From Gammaproteobacteria bacterium (GTDB taxonomy: Bacteria; Pseudomonadota; Gammaproteobacteria; Pseudomonadales; Halieaceae), in NCBI GenBank assembly GCA_030427485.1, contig JAUICG010000013.1, positions 79,517-143,516 of the forward strand: a stretch of DNA of 64,000 bases, in the 5' to 3' direction. Positions 8,697-18,963 of this stretch are shown here, piece after piece (the stretch's first letter is position 1; every line of letters begins with the position of its first letter). Position numbers and translations under genes: made by a program. The notes under the pieces were generated by a model. That model was not told the DNA's origin, did no database searches, and was given only the letters and a program-made list of their open reading frames with translations.

Positions 8697-9760
8697 TAGT
8701 GCACAGCGGGTGTGAGCTCCCCGGATTCATACGCCAGCTGCATCTGGCTGAGCGAGCGCACCTTTATCTTGTCGGCGTTGCCGGCGGTACCGAAGGCCTC
8801 GTAGCGCGCGATGCAGATATCTTTCATCGCCGTGATCGTTTGCGCCAGATACTTGCGCGGGTCGAACTCCGCCGGGTGCTGCGCCAGAAAGCGGCGAATC
8901 GCGCCGGTGGAGGCCAGCCGCAGGTCAGTATCGATGTTCACCTTGCGCACACCGTGGCGTATCCCCTCCTGCACCTGCTCCACCGGTACGCCGTAGGTTT
9001 CAGGTATCTCGCCGCCAAACTCGTTGATGATCGCCAGCCAGTCCTGCGGCACCGCGGATGAGCCGTGCATCACCAGATGGGTGTTGGGAATACGCGAGTT
9101 GATCTCCTTAATGCGGTCGATGGCGAGAATATCGCCGGTGGGGGGGCGCGTGAACTTGTAGGCGCCATGGCTGGTGCCGCAGGCAATGGCCAGCGCATCC
9201 ACCCCGGTGGCCTTTACAAAACTGGCCGCTTCCTCAGGGTCGGTCAGCATCTGGTCGTGGGTCAGCTTGCCCTCGGCCCCGATGCCGTCTTCTTCACCGG
9301 CCTCACCCGTCTCCAGCGAACCCAGGCAACCCAGTTCGCCCTCGACCGAGACACCACAGGCATGCGCCATCTCGACCGCAGCGCGCGTCACCGCAACATT
9401 GTAGTCGTAGTCCATGGGCGTCTTGCCGTCTTCACCCAGGGAGCCGTCCATCATCACGGAACTGAAGCCCAGTTGTATCGAGCGTTGACAAACGGCCGTC
9501 GACACGCCGTGGTCCTGATGCACCACCACGGGGATATGTGGAAATTCATTCATCGCCGCTTCCATCATTGCACGCAGGAAGGGGGCACCGGCGTATTTGC
9601 GGGCTCCCGCGCTGGCCTGCATGATAACCGGGGAATTGGTCGCATCGGCCGCCTCCATGATGGCGCGGGTCTGCTCGAGATTGTTGACATTGAAAGCCGG
9701 TACGCCGTAATTGTGCTCGGCGGCATGGTCCAGCAACTGACGCAAACTGATTAGTGCCAT
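8696..9760 (-). CDS. fba: Fructose-bisphosphate aldolase, class II
   Basis: 354 residues, the zinc-dependent class II enzyme (long, Calvin-cycle-type branch) that cleaves fructose 1,6-bisphosphate in glycolysis or makes it in gluconeogenesis. HQDHG (81-85) contains the catalytic Asp83 and zinc ligand His84; [13 protein letters not shown] (141-153) and the [10 protein letters not shown] and MHGSSAVP segments are the further metal and phosphate-binding parts. A good ribosome binding site, AAGGGAT, precedes ATG 9760. It is the last gene of the tkt-epd-pgk-fba run. No pyruvate kinase gene lies between pgk and fba. Confidence 0.97.
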   Translation of the reverse strand: MALISLRQLLDHAAEHNYGVPAFNVNNLEQTRAIMEAADATNSPVIMQASAGARKYAGAPFLRAMMEAAMNEFPHIPVVVHQDHGVSTAVCQRSIQLGFSSVMMDGSLGEDGKTPMDYDYNVAVTRAAVEMAHACGVSVEGELGCLGSLETGEAGEEDGIGAEGKLTHDQMLTDPEEAASFVKATGVDALAIACGTSHGAYKFTRPPTGDILAIDRIKEINSRIPNTHLVMHGSSAVPQDWLAIINEFGGEIPETYGVPVEQVQEGIRHGVRKVNIDTDLRLASTGAIRRFLAQHPAEFDPRKYLAQTITAMKDICIARYEAFGTAGNADKIKVRSLSQMQLAYESGELTPAVH

Positions 9761-9801
9761 GATCTTATCCCTTCAGTCGTGAATGTGTGGTGAAGCCCAG
9801 C

Positions 9802-10980
9802 TTACTCCGATTTGCCACCGGCGCGCTGCTCAAGCATGGCAACCGCAGGCAGGGTTTTTCCCTCTACGTACTCCAGGAAAGCGCCGCCGCCGGTGGAGAT
9901 ATACGAAACTTTGCCCGCGATTTCAAATTTGTCTATGGCCGCGAGGGTGTCGCCGCCTCCGGCCAGTGAGAATGCCGGGCTGTCGGCGATCGCGTTGGCC
10001 AGGGTCCTGGTGCCCCCGGCAAACTGCTCGAACTCGAACACGCCGACCGGCCCGTTCCACAGGATGGTACCCGCATTCTTCAGGATAGCGGCGATCTGCT
10101 GGGCCGCCTGCGGCCCGATATCAAAAATCATATCATCGTCCGCCACATCGGCGGCGAGTTTCAGGCTGGCCGGGGTGTCCTCGGCGAACGCCTTACCCGT
10201 CACCACATCAACGGGCAGCGGGATGCCGGTTTTTCGCATCAACGCCTGGGCAGTGGGAATCAGGTCGTGTTCGCAGAGGGATTTGCCCACCGGGTTGCCG
10301 CTGGCGGCGAGGAACGTATTGGCGATCCCTCCACCCACCACCAACTGGTCCACCTTCTCCGACAGCGCCTCCAGCACTTCCAGCTTGGTCGATACTTTTG
10401 AGCCGCCGACGATCGCAACCAGGGGCCGCGCGGGATTTGACAGCGCTTGCGCCAGGGCATCGAGTTCCCCGGCGAGCAGCGGGCCCGCGCAAGCCACCGG
10501 CGCATACTTTGCCACACCGTGGGTGGACGCCTGCGCCCTGTGGGCAGTGCCGAACGCATCCATCACAAAAATATCGCACAGCGCCGCATAGGCGCGAGAC
10601 AGCGCCTCGTCATCCTTCTTCTCGCCCGGATTGAAGCGCACGTTTTCCAGCAGCGCGACCTCGCCATCGGCGAGGTCTACCCCGTCCCGCCAGTCAGACA
10701 CCAGCCTCACGGGTCTGCCGAGCAACCCCGCCAGGTGCCCGGCGACCGGCGCCAGGGAAAACGCCGGGTCAAACTCTCCCTCCACCGGCCGACCCAGATG
10801 CGACATCAGTATGACTTTCGCGCCACCCGCCAGCGCGGCTTCTATCGTGGGCAATGCCGCCCGGATACGAGCATCGCTGCTTACCGCGCCCTGCGCGACC
10901 GGCACATTGAGGTCTTCGCGAATCAATACCCGCTTTCCTCGCAGGTCCAACTCCTGCATCAGGTTTACTTTAAGCGTCAT
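9802..10980 (-). CDS. pgk: Phosphoglycerate kinase
   Basis: 392 residues from ATG 10980. [11 protein letters not shown] near the N-terminus, MSHLGRP, the GGSKVSTK loop and the C-terminal [12 protein letters not shown] and [10 protein letters not shown] segments are characteristic. It interconverts 1,3-bisphosphoglycerate and 3-phosphoglycerate with ADP/ATP. An in-frame ATG at 10989 is possible, but the AGGGG ribosome binding site touches it, whereas it is 9 bases from ATG 10980. The gene follows epd closely and precedes fba by 41 bases in one operon. Confidence 0.96.
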   Translation of the reverse strand: MTLKVNLMQELDLRGKRVLIREDLNVPVAQGAVSSDARIRAALPTIEAALAGGAKVILMSHLGRPVEGEFDPAFSLAPVAGHLAGLLGRPVRLVSDWRDGVDLADGEVALLENVRFNPGEKKDDEALSRAYAALCDIFVMDAFGTAHRAQASTHGVAKYAPVACAGPLLAGELDALAQALSNPARPLVAIVGGSKVSTKLEVLEALSEKVDQLVVGGGIANTFLAASGNPVGKSLCEHDLIPTAQALMRKTGIPLPVDVVTGKAFAEDTPASLKLAADVADDDMIFDIGPQAAQQIAAILKNAGTILWNGPVGVFEFEQFAGGTRTLANAIADSPAFSLAGGGDTLAAIDKFEIAGKVSYISTGGGAFLEYVEGKTLPAVAMLEQRAGGKSE

Positions 10981-10992
10981 AGCGTTCATCCC

Positions 10993-12012
10993 CTACAAAC
11001 TGCTGGCGACGTGCCAGCATTTCGCCACATCCAGCATCCGATTGGCGTAAGCCCATTCGTTGTCAAACCAGGTCAGTACCTTGACCAGCCGTTTACCGCT
11101 GACACGGGTCTGGCTGGCATCTACGATGCTGGAGCGCGAATCGTGATTAAAATCACAGGATGCCAGAAGCTCCTCGGTGTAGCCAAGTACGCCTTCGAAG
11201 CAAGTTTGTGACGCCTCTCTCAGTATGCGGTTGATAGCGGCCACATCGGTGTCCTGTCGTGTTTGCACGGTCAGGTCCAGCGCCGACACATTGAGTGTCG
11301 GCACGCGCAGCGCCTGCGCGGAAAACCGGCCGGCCATTGCCGGAAGAATGCGCTCGATACCCCTGGCAAGTTCGGTATCCACCGGAATAATCGATTGCGA
11401 GGCGGCCCGCGTTTTGCGCAAATCCGTGTGATGGTACGCATCCAGCACCGGCTGATCGTTCATCGCGGAGTGTATCGTCGTAATGGTACCCGTCTCTATC
11501 CCTACCGCGTCATCCAATGCCTTGATGACCGGCAGGATGCCGTTGGTCGTGCACGAGGCGTTGGAGGCAATGCGATGCGCGCCGGACAGCTCGCGGTGAT
11601 TCACGCCATAAATCACCGTCTGGTCCACATCCGCCTGCGCAGGCTGGGAAAACAGCACCCTGGCGGCGCCCTGGCGCAGATGCTGTTCGGCCGTGGCGCG
11701 ATCGGAAAACGCACCGGTGCACTCCAGTACGATATCCACCGCCAGCGATTGCCAGGGCAGCGTGTGTATCTGCTCGTGGCTCAACAGGGCAATGGCGTCG
11801 CCATCGACCAACAACTGTTTCGCGTCGCCCGCCAGCGGCAGTGGAAAGCGCCCGTGCGTGGAGTCGTAGCGGGTGAGGTGCAGTACCGTACCGGCGTCGG
11901 CCAGTTCGTTGATTGCGACGATCGCCATCTCGTGGCGCAGCGGGCTTTCGTACAACGCACGGAGGATACTGCGGCCGATACGGCCATAGCCATTGATAGC
12001 CAGACGCAGCAC
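10993..12012 (-). CDS. epd: D-erythrose-4-phosphate dehydrogenase (GAPDH family)
   Basis: 339 residues, exactly the E. coli Epd length. NGYGRIGRS near the N-terminus binds NAD, Cys154 in SNASCTTNG is the catalytic cysteine and His181 in TTIHSAMND its partner. Segments such as VAINELADA, ASQSIIPVDTELA and NHDSRSSIVD are closer to Epd than to glycolytic GapA. Epd oxidises erythrose 4-phosphate to 4-phosphoerythronate for pyridoxal phosphate synthesis. Its place between tkt and pgk is the classic epd position. The usual second Cys after CTTN is Gly158 here. The start is GTG, 10 bases after the tkt stop; the upstream open frame lies inside tkt. Confidence 0.92.
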   Translation of the reverse strand: MLRLAINGYGRIGRSILRALYESPLRHEMAIVAINELADAGTVLHLTRYDSTHGRFPLPLAGDAKQLLVDGDAIALLSHEQIHTLPWQSLAVDIVLECTGAFSDRATAEQHLRQGAARVLFSQPAQADVDQTVIYGVNHRELSGAHRIASNASCTTNGILPVIKALDDAVGIETGTITTIHSAMNDQPVLDAYHHTDLRKTRAASQSIIPVDTELARGIERILPAMAGRFSAQALRVPTLNVSALDLTVQTRQDTDVAAINRILREASQTCFEGVLGYTEELLASCDFNHDSRSSIVDASQTRVSGKRLVKVLTWFDNEWAYANRMLDVAKCWHVASSL

Positions 12013-12022
12013 GGGGCAAGCT

Positions 12023-14023
12023 CTACTGCAGCAATTCTTCGACGGTCGCGACGACGTTTTCCGTCGTGAAGCCAAAGTGCCGGAACAGATCACCCGCCGG
12101 AGCGGACTCCCCGAACGAGGTCATGCCGATCACGCGCCCGTCCAGTCCCACGTACTTGTACCAGTAATCCGCGTGCAGGGCTTCCACCGCGACCCGGGCC
12201 AGCACATCGCTGGGCAATACCGATTCACGGTACTGCGCGTCCTGCAGTTCAAACACCTCGGCACAGGGCATGGAAACGACACGCACCTGCTTGCCCTTTC
12301 CGGCCAGTTCCCCGGCCGCCGCCATCGCCAGCTGGACTTCGGAGCCCGTGGCTATCAGGATGGCATCGGGTGCGCTTTCACAGTCGCTGAGTACATACGC
12401 GCCACGCGCAACGTCTGCCAGTTGCTGTGCACTGCGCGCCTGGTGAGGCAGCCCCTGGCGGGAAAAAATCAGCGAAGAGGGTCCATCGCGGCGCTCTATC
12501 GCAGCCTTCCAGGCCACCGCGGACTCGACCGCGTCACAGGGCCGCCAGGTTTGCATGTTGGGTGTGGCGCGCAGAGCCACTAATTGCTCGACCGGCTGGT
12601 GGGTCGGTCCGTCCTCACCCAGGCCGATGGAATCGTGCGTGAACACGAATATGGACTGCTGCTTCATCAACGCGGCCATGCGCACCGCGTTGCGCGCATA
12701 CTCCATGAAAATCAGGAAAGTGGCGCCGTAATTGATAAAGCCGCCATGCAGGGCGATGCCGTTCATGATCGCGGCCATCGCGAACTCGCGCACCCCGTAG
12801 TATATATAGTTGCCGCTGGCGTCATCGGCAGTCACGCCTTTTGAGCCGCTCCAGACCGTCAGGTTGGACCCCGCCAGGTCGGCCGAACCCCCGAGCAATT
12901 CCGGCAGCATGGGGCCATAGGCATTGAGACAGTTCTCGGAGGCCTTGCGGGAGGCGATACTCGCGCCTTCCTGCTGGCAGCGCGCTATGTAGTCCGCGGC
13001 CTGCGCGGAAAAATCAGCCGGCAGATCGCCGGCCAGACGTCGCTGCAATTCCGCTGCCAGTTCCGGATGCGCAGCAGCGTATGCCGCCATCGCCTGCGTC
13101 CATTCCTGTTCCAGCCCTTTTCCGCGCGCACGCGCATCCCAGCCCGCATAGATCTCATCGGGAATTTCAAACGGGCCGTATTCCCAGCCGAGGGCTGTAC
13201 GGGTCGCGGCGACCTCGTCCTCCCCGAGTGCGGAGCCGTGCACGGACTCGGTACCCTGTTTATTGGGCGCACCCTTGCCGATGATGGTCTTGCAGCAGAT
13301 CAGGGTGGGCTTCTCATTCTGCGCCCGCGCCGTGTCGATGGCCGCCCTGACCGCGCTGGCGTCGTGGCCGTCCACATCGCTGATCACCTGCCAGCCGTAG
13401 GCGCGAAAACGGCCCGGGGTGTCGTCGGTGAACCAGCCCTCGACCTCGCCGTCGATGGAAATGCCGTTGTCATCATAAAAAGCCACCAGCTTGCCCAATC
13501 CCAGCGTACCGGCGAGCGAGCAGGCCTCGTGGGAAACTCCCTCCATCAGGCAACCGTCGCCCACAAAAACGTAGGTGTTGTGATCCACCACGGTGTGTCC
13601 GGCGCGATTGAACTGCGCCGCCAGCACTTTTTCGGCCAACGCCATACCTACCGCATTGGCCAGGCCCTGGCCCAGCGGGCCGGTGGTGGTCTCCACGCCC
13701 GGGGTATAGCCGTGTTCGGGGTGACCCGGTGTCTTACTGTGCAATTGGCGAAAATTGCGGATTTCTGACATCGGCAGGTCGTAGCCCGACAGGTGCAACA
13801 GCGAATAGATCAGCATGGAGCCGTGGCCATTGGACAGTACAAAGCGGTCGCGGCCTGGCCACGCCGGGTTCGCAGGGTTGTGCCGGAGGTAGTCATTCCA
13901 GAGTACCTCGGCGATATCCGCCATCCCCATGGGAGCCCCGGGGTGGCCGCTTTTGGCTTTCTGGACAGCGTCCATGCTCAGGGCGCGGATGGCATTGGCA
14001 AGTCTGGTACGAGAGGACGACAT
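12023..14023 (-). CDS. tkt: Transketolase
   Basis: 666 residues, the usual length. The thiamine diphosphate motif [13 protein letters not shown], the N-terminal SGHPGAPMG, and the conserved [19 protein letters not shown] stretch are all present, followed by the C-terminal domain. It transfers two-carbon units between sugar phosphates in the non-oxidative pentose phosphate pathway, linking to epd by producing erythrose 4-phosphate. Ribosome binding site GGAGAA precedes ATG 14023. First gene of the tkt-epd-pgk-fba operon and divergent from the SahR-like regulator. Confidence 0.97.
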   Translation of the reverse strand: MSSSRTRLANAIRALSMDAVQKAKSGHPGAPMGMADIAEVLWNDYLRHNPANPAWPGRDRFVLSNGHGSMLIYSLLHLSGYDLPMSEIRNFRQLHSKTPGHPEHGYTPGVETTTGPLGQGLANAVGMALAEKVLAAQFNRAGHTVVDHNTYVFVGDGCLMEGVSHEACSLAGTLGLGKLVAFYDDNGISIDGEVEGWFTDDTPGRFRAYGWQVISDVDGHDASAVRAAIDTARAQNEKPTLICCKTIIGKGAPNKQGTESVHGSALGEDEVAATRTALGWEYGPFEIPDEIYAGWDARARGKGLEQEWTQAMAAYAAAHPELAAELQRRLAGDLPADFSAQAADYIARCQQEGASIASRKASENCLNAYGPMLPELLGGSADLAGSNLTVWSGSKGVTADDASGNYIYYGVREFAMAAIMNGIALHGGFINYGATFLIFMEYARNAVRMAALMKQQSIFVFTHDSIGLGEDGPTHQPVEQLVALRATPNMQTWRPCDAVESAVAWKAAIERRDGPSSLIFSRQGLPHQARSAQQLADVARGAYVLSDCESAPDAILIATGSEVQLAMAAAGELAGKGKQVRVVSMPCAEVFELQDAQYRESVLPSDVLARVAVEALHADYWYKYVGLDGRVIGMTSFGESAPAGDLFRHFGFTTENVVATVEELLQ

Positions 14024-14160
14024 CGGGTTCTCCGTGGCGGAAATCAGGTGGGACTAAAATGGGCCGCCATTTTCGCGTAAGCGCGATCGAACGGCAAACA
14101 AATAGCTAAAAAATTAACCACCGGCGGCAGATCCATTGTTGTGACGGGGGTCGCATTACA

Positions 14161-14180
14161 ATATCAAAATATTTTGATAT
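14161..14180. promoter_or_regulatory. Perfect 20-bp palindrome, predicted SahR operator
   Basis: ATATCAAAATATTTTGATAT is a perfect inverted repeat 31 bases before the ArsR-methyltransferase gene. It covers the -35 element of the predicted promoter, so a bound dimer would block transcription. SahR-type regulators bind palindromes upstream of S-adenosylmethionine cycle genes, which is exactly what follows. Identity as the SahR site is inferred from position and symmetry. Confidence 0.75.
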
Positions 14181-14202
14181 AGCTGTTCGGGCCTGCTAGA
14201 CT
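14174..14202 (+). promoter_or_regulatory. Sigma-70 promoter of the sahR-metK operon, nearly leaderless
   Basis: TTGATA (14174-14179), a 17-base spacer and TAGACT (14197-14202). Transcription should begin near 14208-14210, at most a few bases before the ATG at 14211. No ribosome binding site precedes that ATG, which fits a leaderless or almost leaderless message. Confidence 0.65.
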
Positions 14203-14210
14203 CCCGCCCC

Positions 14211-15221
14211 ATGCCTTCGACTACCATTGCAAAACTGGTCAGGCCGACACCGGATCAACCGGCGCCAGACCTCCCGCTGACAGCGCTCACCAGCCTGTGC
14301 AAGGCCAGCGCTGATACGCTGCGCCTGCTGGTGCTGCGGGTATTGCGTAAAGATTCGTTCGGCGTGTCCGAGCTGTGCTCCATCTTCGATATCCGCCAAC
14401 CCGCGCTCAGCCACCACCTCAAGGTACTGGCCAACGCCGGCCTGGTGGCGGCCCGGCGCGAGGCCAACTCCATCTTCTATCGCCGCAGCGAACTGGGGCA
14501 GCATCCCGACCTGGAGGCCTTGCAGCACTGCCTTTTTGAAACCGTGGACGCAATCGACTTGCCGGAGGAGATCCAGCGCCGGCTGGCGGCTCTTCATCGG
14601 CAGCGCGAAGAAAATTCGAGCAATTTTTTCCAGCTCAACGCCCACAAATTTCACCAGCAGCAGGATTTGATCGCCAGCTATGGGCAGTACGCCGATGTCG
14701 TCGCCCAGATCCTCGCGGGCGCGCCGCTGCAACGGCGCCAAACCGTTCTGGAAGTGGGACCGGGTGACGGTTCCTTCCTGCTTGAGCTGGCGTCGATGTT
14801 CGAGCGGGTCGTGGCGCTGGACAACGCCCCGGGCATGCTGCAGCAGGCGCGCGAGAAGGTCGCTGCCGCGCAGCTACACAACGTCGACTTTATTCTCGAC
14901 GACACATGCAATCCGCAATTGCCGGGGCTGCAGGCGGACTGCGTGGTCATCAATATGGTATTGCACCACACGCCCGCGCCAGGCGATGTACTGCGAGACG
15001 TCGCCGCATGCCTCGCGCCCGGTGGCGTGGTGCTGGTTACCGAGCTGTGCAACCACGACCAGGGCTGGGCACGGGAGAATTGTGGCGACCTGTGGTTAGG
15101 CTTCGACCCCCAGGAACTGGCGCAGTGGGCGCAGGAGGCGGGACTGTCAGAAATAGCCAGTGAATACCTGGCGCAACGCAACGGATTTCAAGTACAGGTA
15201 AGGCTGTTTGGCCGAGCCTGA
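14211..15221 (+). CDS. sahR: ArsR-type regulator with methyltransferase-like sensor domain (SahR-like)
   Basis: 336 residues. Residues about 25-100 are a winged helix of the ArsR type (LSHHLKVLANAGLV recognition region) without an obvious metal-binding Cys motif. Residues about 145-336 are a class I SAM-dependent methyltransferase fold with the nucleotide loop VLEVGPGDGSFL (179-190). In SahR this domain senses S-adenosylhomocysteine: the free protein represses SAM-cycle genes and releases DNA when the ligand rises. The gene heads a run of metK, ahcY and metF, its known target set, and has a palindrome over its own promoter, suggesting autoregulation. A true methyltransferase activity is not excluded. 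Confidence 0.82.
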   Translation: MPSTTIAKLVRPTPDQPAPDLPLTALTSLCKASADTLRLLVLRVLRKDSFGVSELCSIFDIRQPALSHHLKVLANAGLVAARREANSIFYRRSELGQHPDLEALQHCLFETVDAIDLPEEIQRRLAALHRQREENSSNFFQLNAHKFHQQQDLIASYGQYADVVAQILAGAPLQRRQTVLEVGPGDGSFLLELASMFERVVALDNAPGMLQQAREKVAAAQLHNVDFILDDTCNPQLPGLQADCVVINMVLHHTPAPGDVLRDVAACLAPGGVVLVTELCNHDQGWARENCGDLWLGFDPQELAQWAQEAGLSEIASEYLAQRNGFQVQVRLFGRA

Positions 15222-15248
15222 TCATTTTTGTGCACTAAGGAAAAAACT

Positions 15249-16406
15249 ATGAGCGAATATAAAATTTTCACGTCTGAGTCCGTCTCCGAGGGACACCCCG
15301 ATAAAATGGCGGACCAGATATCCGATGCGGTGCTGGACTACCTGCTAAAAAGGGACAAGAACGCGCGCGTTGCGGTGGAGACCATGGTCAAAACCGGCAT
15401 GGCCATTGTGGCGGGCGAGGTCACCACATCTGCCACCATGGACCTGGAGGAGACAATCCGCCAGACCATTCTGGATATCGGCTATGACAGCTCCGACGTC
15501 GGTTTTGACGGAGCCTCCTGCGCAGTGCTCAACGCGATCGGCAAGCAATCACCGGACATCGCTATGGGCGTGGATGAAAGCAAAAACCACGAACAGGGCG
15601 CGGGCGACCAGGGCCTGATGTTTGGCTACGCCACCAACGAGACCGACGTGCTGATGCCGGCGCCGATCTACTACTCGCACCGCCTGGTAGAGCGCCAGGC
15701 CGAACTGCGCAAGGACGGCTCGCTGCCCTGGCTGCGCCCCGACGCGAAAAGCCAGGTGACGCTGCGCTACGAGAACGGCAAGCCGGTGGCAATCGACGCG
15801 GTGGTGCTGTCCACCCAGCACGATGAGGGTGTCAGCCAGAAGGAGATTCACAAGCAGGTGCTGAAACATATCATCAAGGATGTCCTGCCCGAAGAGTGGC
15901 TGCACAAAGGCACCAAATACCACATCAACCCGACTGGCCAGTTCATCATCGGCGGCCCGGTGGGCGACTGTGGCCTGACCGGGCGCAAGATCATCGTGGA
16001 CACTTACGGCGGTATGGCACGCCACGGCGGCGGCGCGTTTTCCGGCAAGGACCCCTCCAAGGTGGACCGTTCAGCGGCCTACGCGGGACGCTATGTCGCC
16101 AAGAACATCGTCGCGGCGGGCCTCGCGGACCGCTGTGAAATCCAGGTGTCCTACGCGATCGGCGTGGCCGAGCCGACATCTATATCGATTGACACATTCG
16201 GCACGGGGAAAATTTCCGATAACAGCATCGCGGAACTGGTGCGCGAGCATTTTGACCTGCGACCAAAGGGCCTGATCGCAATGCTGAACCTGAAGCGTCC
16301 CATCTACCGCAAGACGGCGGCCTATGGGCATTTCGGGCGTGAGGACAGGGACTTCACCTGGGAGAAGAAGGACAAGGCGAAGGTGCTTAAAAAAGCCGCC
16401 CGGTAA
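15249..16406 (+). CDS. metK: S-adenosylmethionine synthetase
   Basis: 385 residues. [13 protein letters not shown] at the N-terminus, [12 protein letters not shown], and [15 protein letters not shown] are the signature ATP and methionine-site motifs. It makes SAM from methionine and ATP in the cytosol. ATG 15249 is chosen over an upstream start at 15228 because TAAGGA lies 8-13 bases before it and the protein then starts at the family N-terminus. It follows sahR by 27 bases and is probably cotranscribed with it. Confidence 0.97.
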   Translation: MSEYKIFTSESVSEGHPDKMADQISDAVLDYLLKRDKNARVAVETMVKTGMAIVAGEVTTSATMDLEETIRQTILDIGYDSSDVGFDGASCAVLNAIGKQSPDIAMGVDESKNHEQGAGDQGLMFGYATNETDVLMPAPIYYSHRLVERQAELRKDGSLPWLRPDAKSQVTLRYENGKPVAIDAVVLSTQHDEGVSQKEIHKQVLKHIIKDVLPEEWLHKGTKYHINPTGQFIIGGPVGDCGLTGRKIIVDTYGGMARHGGGAFSGKDPSKVDRSAAYAGRYVAKNIVAAGLADRCEIQVSYAIGVAEPTSISIDTFGTGKISDNSIAELVREHFDLRPKGLIAMLNLKRPIYRKTAAYGHFGREDRDFTWEKKDKAKVLKKAAR

Positions 16407-16700
16407 ATTGTCATGTCAGGGCTGTACGGTGTTGTACCGGCCTGATGTGTGTGAACGGAGGATTCGGATCGGTGCTTTGTAGTGTCGGCCTGATGTGAGT
16501 GAAGGGGTTGCGGGACCCGCCGTGAACCCGTCCATGGGGGCTTGGGCTCGACATCCATGTCTCGCACAGGGACGCGCGTCGAGGCGGCCCCCTAAATTCG
16601 GCCGCAGCGAGGGCAGCCGCAGGCCGGTCGGGCGAAGAAAATATTCGATTCGTTTTAGAGCAGCAGTACTAGACAGGGCCAGAGCCCAGAGGAAAGAACC
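16407..16700 (+). other. 294-base spacer/leader before ahcY with direct repeats and a long hairpin
   Basis: Two similar direct repeats (CGGCCTGATGTGTGTGAA at about 16438-16455 and CGGCCTGATGTGAGTGAA at 16486-16503) are followed by an imperfect long hairpin, GGGGGC..GCTCGAC (16536-16552) with GTCGAGGC..CCCCC (16578-16592). It resembles a dispersed intergenic repeat element, but no second copy is in the window. I could not find the conserved core of an S-adenosylhomocysteine riboswitch. A GAGGAAAG ribosome binding site for ahcY ends the region. Confidence 0.45.
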
Positions 16701-18092
16701 ATGACCACAGCAGAAAAGATCAAGCAGAACGAGGACTACAAAGTCGCCGACATCAACCTGGCCCAGTGGGGCCGCCGGGAGTTGGACATCGCGGAAAGCG
16801 AAATGCCGGCGCTGATGGCGATGCGTGAGAAGTATTCCGGGAGCAAGCCGCTCAAGGGCGCGAAAATTCTGGGTTGTATCCACATGACCATCCAGACCGG
16901 AGTGCTGATCGAAACGCTGGTCCAGTTGGGCGCTGAAGTCCGCTGGTCGTCCTGCAATATCTTCTCCACGCAGGATCATGCGGCAGCCGCCATCGCCGCG
17001 GCGGGTATACCCGTATACGCCTGGAAAGGCGAGACCGAGGAAGAGTACGACTGGTGCATCGAGCAGACCATCCTGAAGGATGGCGAGCCCTGGGACGCCA
17101 ATATGGTGCTGGATGACGGCGGCGACCTCACCGCGATGCTGCACGACAAGTACCCTGCGATGCTCGACAAGATCCACGGCATCACCGAGGAGACCACAAC
17201 GGGCGTGCACCGGCTGCAGGAGATGCTGGAGCACGGCACGCTGAAAGTGCCGGCGATCAACGTCAACGACTCGGTCACCAAGTCCAAAAACGACAACAAG
17301 TACGGCTGCCGCCACAGCCTCAACGATGCCATCAAGCGCGGCACCGACCACCTGATGGCCGGCAAGAAAGCGCTGGTCATCGGCTACGGCGACGTGGGCA
17401 AAGGTTCGTCCCAGTCGCTGCGCCAGGAAGGTATGATCGTCAAGATCTCGGAGATCGACCCGATCTGCGCCATGCAGGCGTGCATGGACGGATTCGAGGT
17501 CGTCTCGCCGTTCATCGACGGGGTCAATGACGGCACCGAGGCGTGTATCAACCGCGACCTGCTCGCCGCAACCGACCTGGTGGTAACCACGACCGGCAAC
17601 TACAAGGTGTGCGATTCCAACATGCTGAAGGCGCTGAAACCGAATGCCGTGGTATGCAACATCGGCCACTTCGACAACGAAATCGACACCGCCTTCATGC
17701 GCCGCAACTGGGAGTGGGAAGAGGTCAAGCCGCAGGTGCACAAGGTGTATCGCGACAAGGCCGCCAACGACTACCTGATCCTGCTGTCCGAAGGCCGGCT
17801 GGTCAACCTCGGCAACGCGACCGGCCACCCGTCGCGCGTGATGGACGGCTCGTTCTCCAACCAGGTGCTGGCGCAGATCTACCTGTTCGAACGCAAGTTC
17901 GCCGACCTCGAGCCCAATATGAAGCCGTCGGCGCTGTCCGTGGAGGTGCTGCCGAAGAAGCTCGACGAGGAAGTCGCCGCGCACATGATCACCGGCTTCG
18001 GCGCCGTGTTGACGCGTCTGACCCCGGAGCAGGCGGACTATATCAAAGTCAGCCCGGATGGCCCCTACAAGCCCAACAGCTACAAGTACTAG
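16701..18092 (+). CDS. ahcY: Adenosylhomocysteinase
   Basis: 463 residues, the usual bacterial length. The NAD-binding [15 protein letters not shown] and the [23 protein letters not shown] and IGHFDNEID segments are diagnostic, and the C-terminus ends [12 protein letters not shown] as in the family. It hydrolyses S-adenosylhomocysteine to adenosine and homocysteine, relieving product inhibition of methyltransferases. A strong ribosome binding site lies 6 bases before the ATG. Lies between metK and metF in the SAM-cycle run; a large antisense open frame across it is a coding shadow. Confidence 0.98.
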   Translation: MTTAEKIKQNEDYKVADINLAQWGRRELDIAESEMPALMAMREKYSGSKPLKGAKILGCIHMTIQTGVLIETLVQLGAEVRWSSCNIFSTQDHAAAAIAAAGIPVYAWKGETEEEYDWCIEQTILKDGEPWDANMVLDDGGDLTAMLHDKYPAMLDKIHGITEETTTGVHRLQEMLEHGTLKVPAINVNDSVTKSKNDNKYGCRHSLNDAIKRGTDHLMAGKKALVIGYGDVGKGSSQSLRQEGMIVKISEIDPICAMQACMDGFEVVSPFIDGVNDGTEACINRDLLAATDLVVTTTGNYKVCDSNMLKALKPNAVVCNIGHFDNEIDTAFMRRNWEWEEVKPQVHKVYRDKAANDYLILLSEGRLVNLGNATGHPSRVMDGSFSNQVLAQIYLFERKFADLEPNMKPSALSVEVLPKKLDEEVAAHMITGFGAVLTRLTPEQADYIKVSPDGPYKPNSYKY

Positions 18093-18105
18093 GGGCCCGG
18101 TATCG

Positions 18106-18945
18106 ATGGCTGCAAAAAAACAGCGCATCAGCTGCGAGTTTTTCCCGCCCAAGACCGAGGCCGGCACAAACAAGTTGCTGACCGAGGTGGCGCCGGCGCT
18201 CAACACGCTTGGTCCCGAGTTCTTCTCGGTGACCTACGGCGCCGGCGGCAGCACCCGCGACTCCACGCTGGGCGTCGTATCGGCGCTCAAGGAGGCCGGC
18301 ATCGACGTTGCGCCCCACCTCAGCTTTGGCGGTGATGACAAAGGGGCCGTGGCGGCCCTGCTGGAAACCTACCGCCAGCGCGGCATCAAACGCCTGGTCG
18401 CACTGCGCGGCGATATTCCCTCGGGAACAGGTGGTGCCGCACAGTTGGTGTACGCCAATGAGCTGGTGGCGTTCGTGCGCGAACACAGCGGGGACCACTT
18501 CGAAATCGAGGTTGCGGCCTATCCGGAGATCCATCCGGAGGCCAGGAGCTACGATAGCGATATCGGTTTCCTGAAAGCCAAGCTCGATGCCGGCGCCAAC
18601 AGCGCCATCACACAGTATTTCTACAATGTGGAAGCGTATTTCTACTTTCTGGACCGGTGCGCGGCCCGCGGTATCGACAAGCCCATTTACGCCGGGATCA
18701 TGCCCATTTCAAACTTCGCCAACCTGCAGCGCTTCTCCCGCAACTGCGGCGCGGAAATTCCCCGCTGGATTTGCCAGCGCATCGCCGGGTTCGGCGACGA
18801 CCAGGACAGTATCAGGCAGTTCGGTATAGAGGTCGTCACACAACTGTGCCAGACACTGCTGGACAGCGGCGCCCCCGGCATTCATTTCTACACCATGAAC
18901 CAGGTGGATCCGACGCGGGAAATCTACAACAACCTGGGCCTCTAG
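18106..18945 (+). CDS. metF: 5,10-methylenetetrahydrofolate reductase
   Basis: 279 residues. CEFFPPKT at the N-terminus, SVTYGAGGS and LVALRGDIP are MetF signatures of the FAD-containing TIM barrel that makes 5-methyltetrahydrofolate for methionine synthase. ATG 18106 is used: it follows AGGGG and gives the family N-terminus, while the frame runs open back into ahcY. Fourteen bases after ahcY, so cotranscribed. With metK and ahcY it covers the SAM cycle except methionine synthase, which is not in the window. Confidence 0.97.
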   Translation: MAAKKQRISCEFFPPKTEAGTNKLLTEVAPALNTLGPEFFSVTYGAGGSTRDSTLGVVSALKEAGIDVAPHLSFGGDDKGAVAALLETYRQRGIKRLVALRGDIPSGTGGAAQLVYANELVAFVREHSGDHFEIEVAAYPEIHPEARSYDSDIGFLKAKLDAGANSAITQYFYNVEAYFYFLDRCAARGIDKPIYAGIMPISNFANLQRFSRNCGAEIPRWICQRIAGFGDDQDSIRQFGIEVVTQLCQTLLDSGAPGIHFYTMNQVDPTREIYNNLGL

Positions 18946-18963
18946 GAACCCGGCCTCAACGCG

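Noticed and set aside
16430..16510. CRISPR-like repeats in the metK-ahcY spacer
   Set aside because: Only two imperfect copies with no regular further spacing and no cas genes.
16590..16700. SAH riboswitch before ahcY
   Set aside because: The conserved GAGGAGCGCTGC-like core and the matching pseudoknot partner are not present; the decisive covariance search could not be run.
16416..18206. A 596-codon open frame antisense to ahcY
   Set aside because: It mirrors the codon structure of ahcY, has no start context or family motif, and is explained by high GC at third positions.
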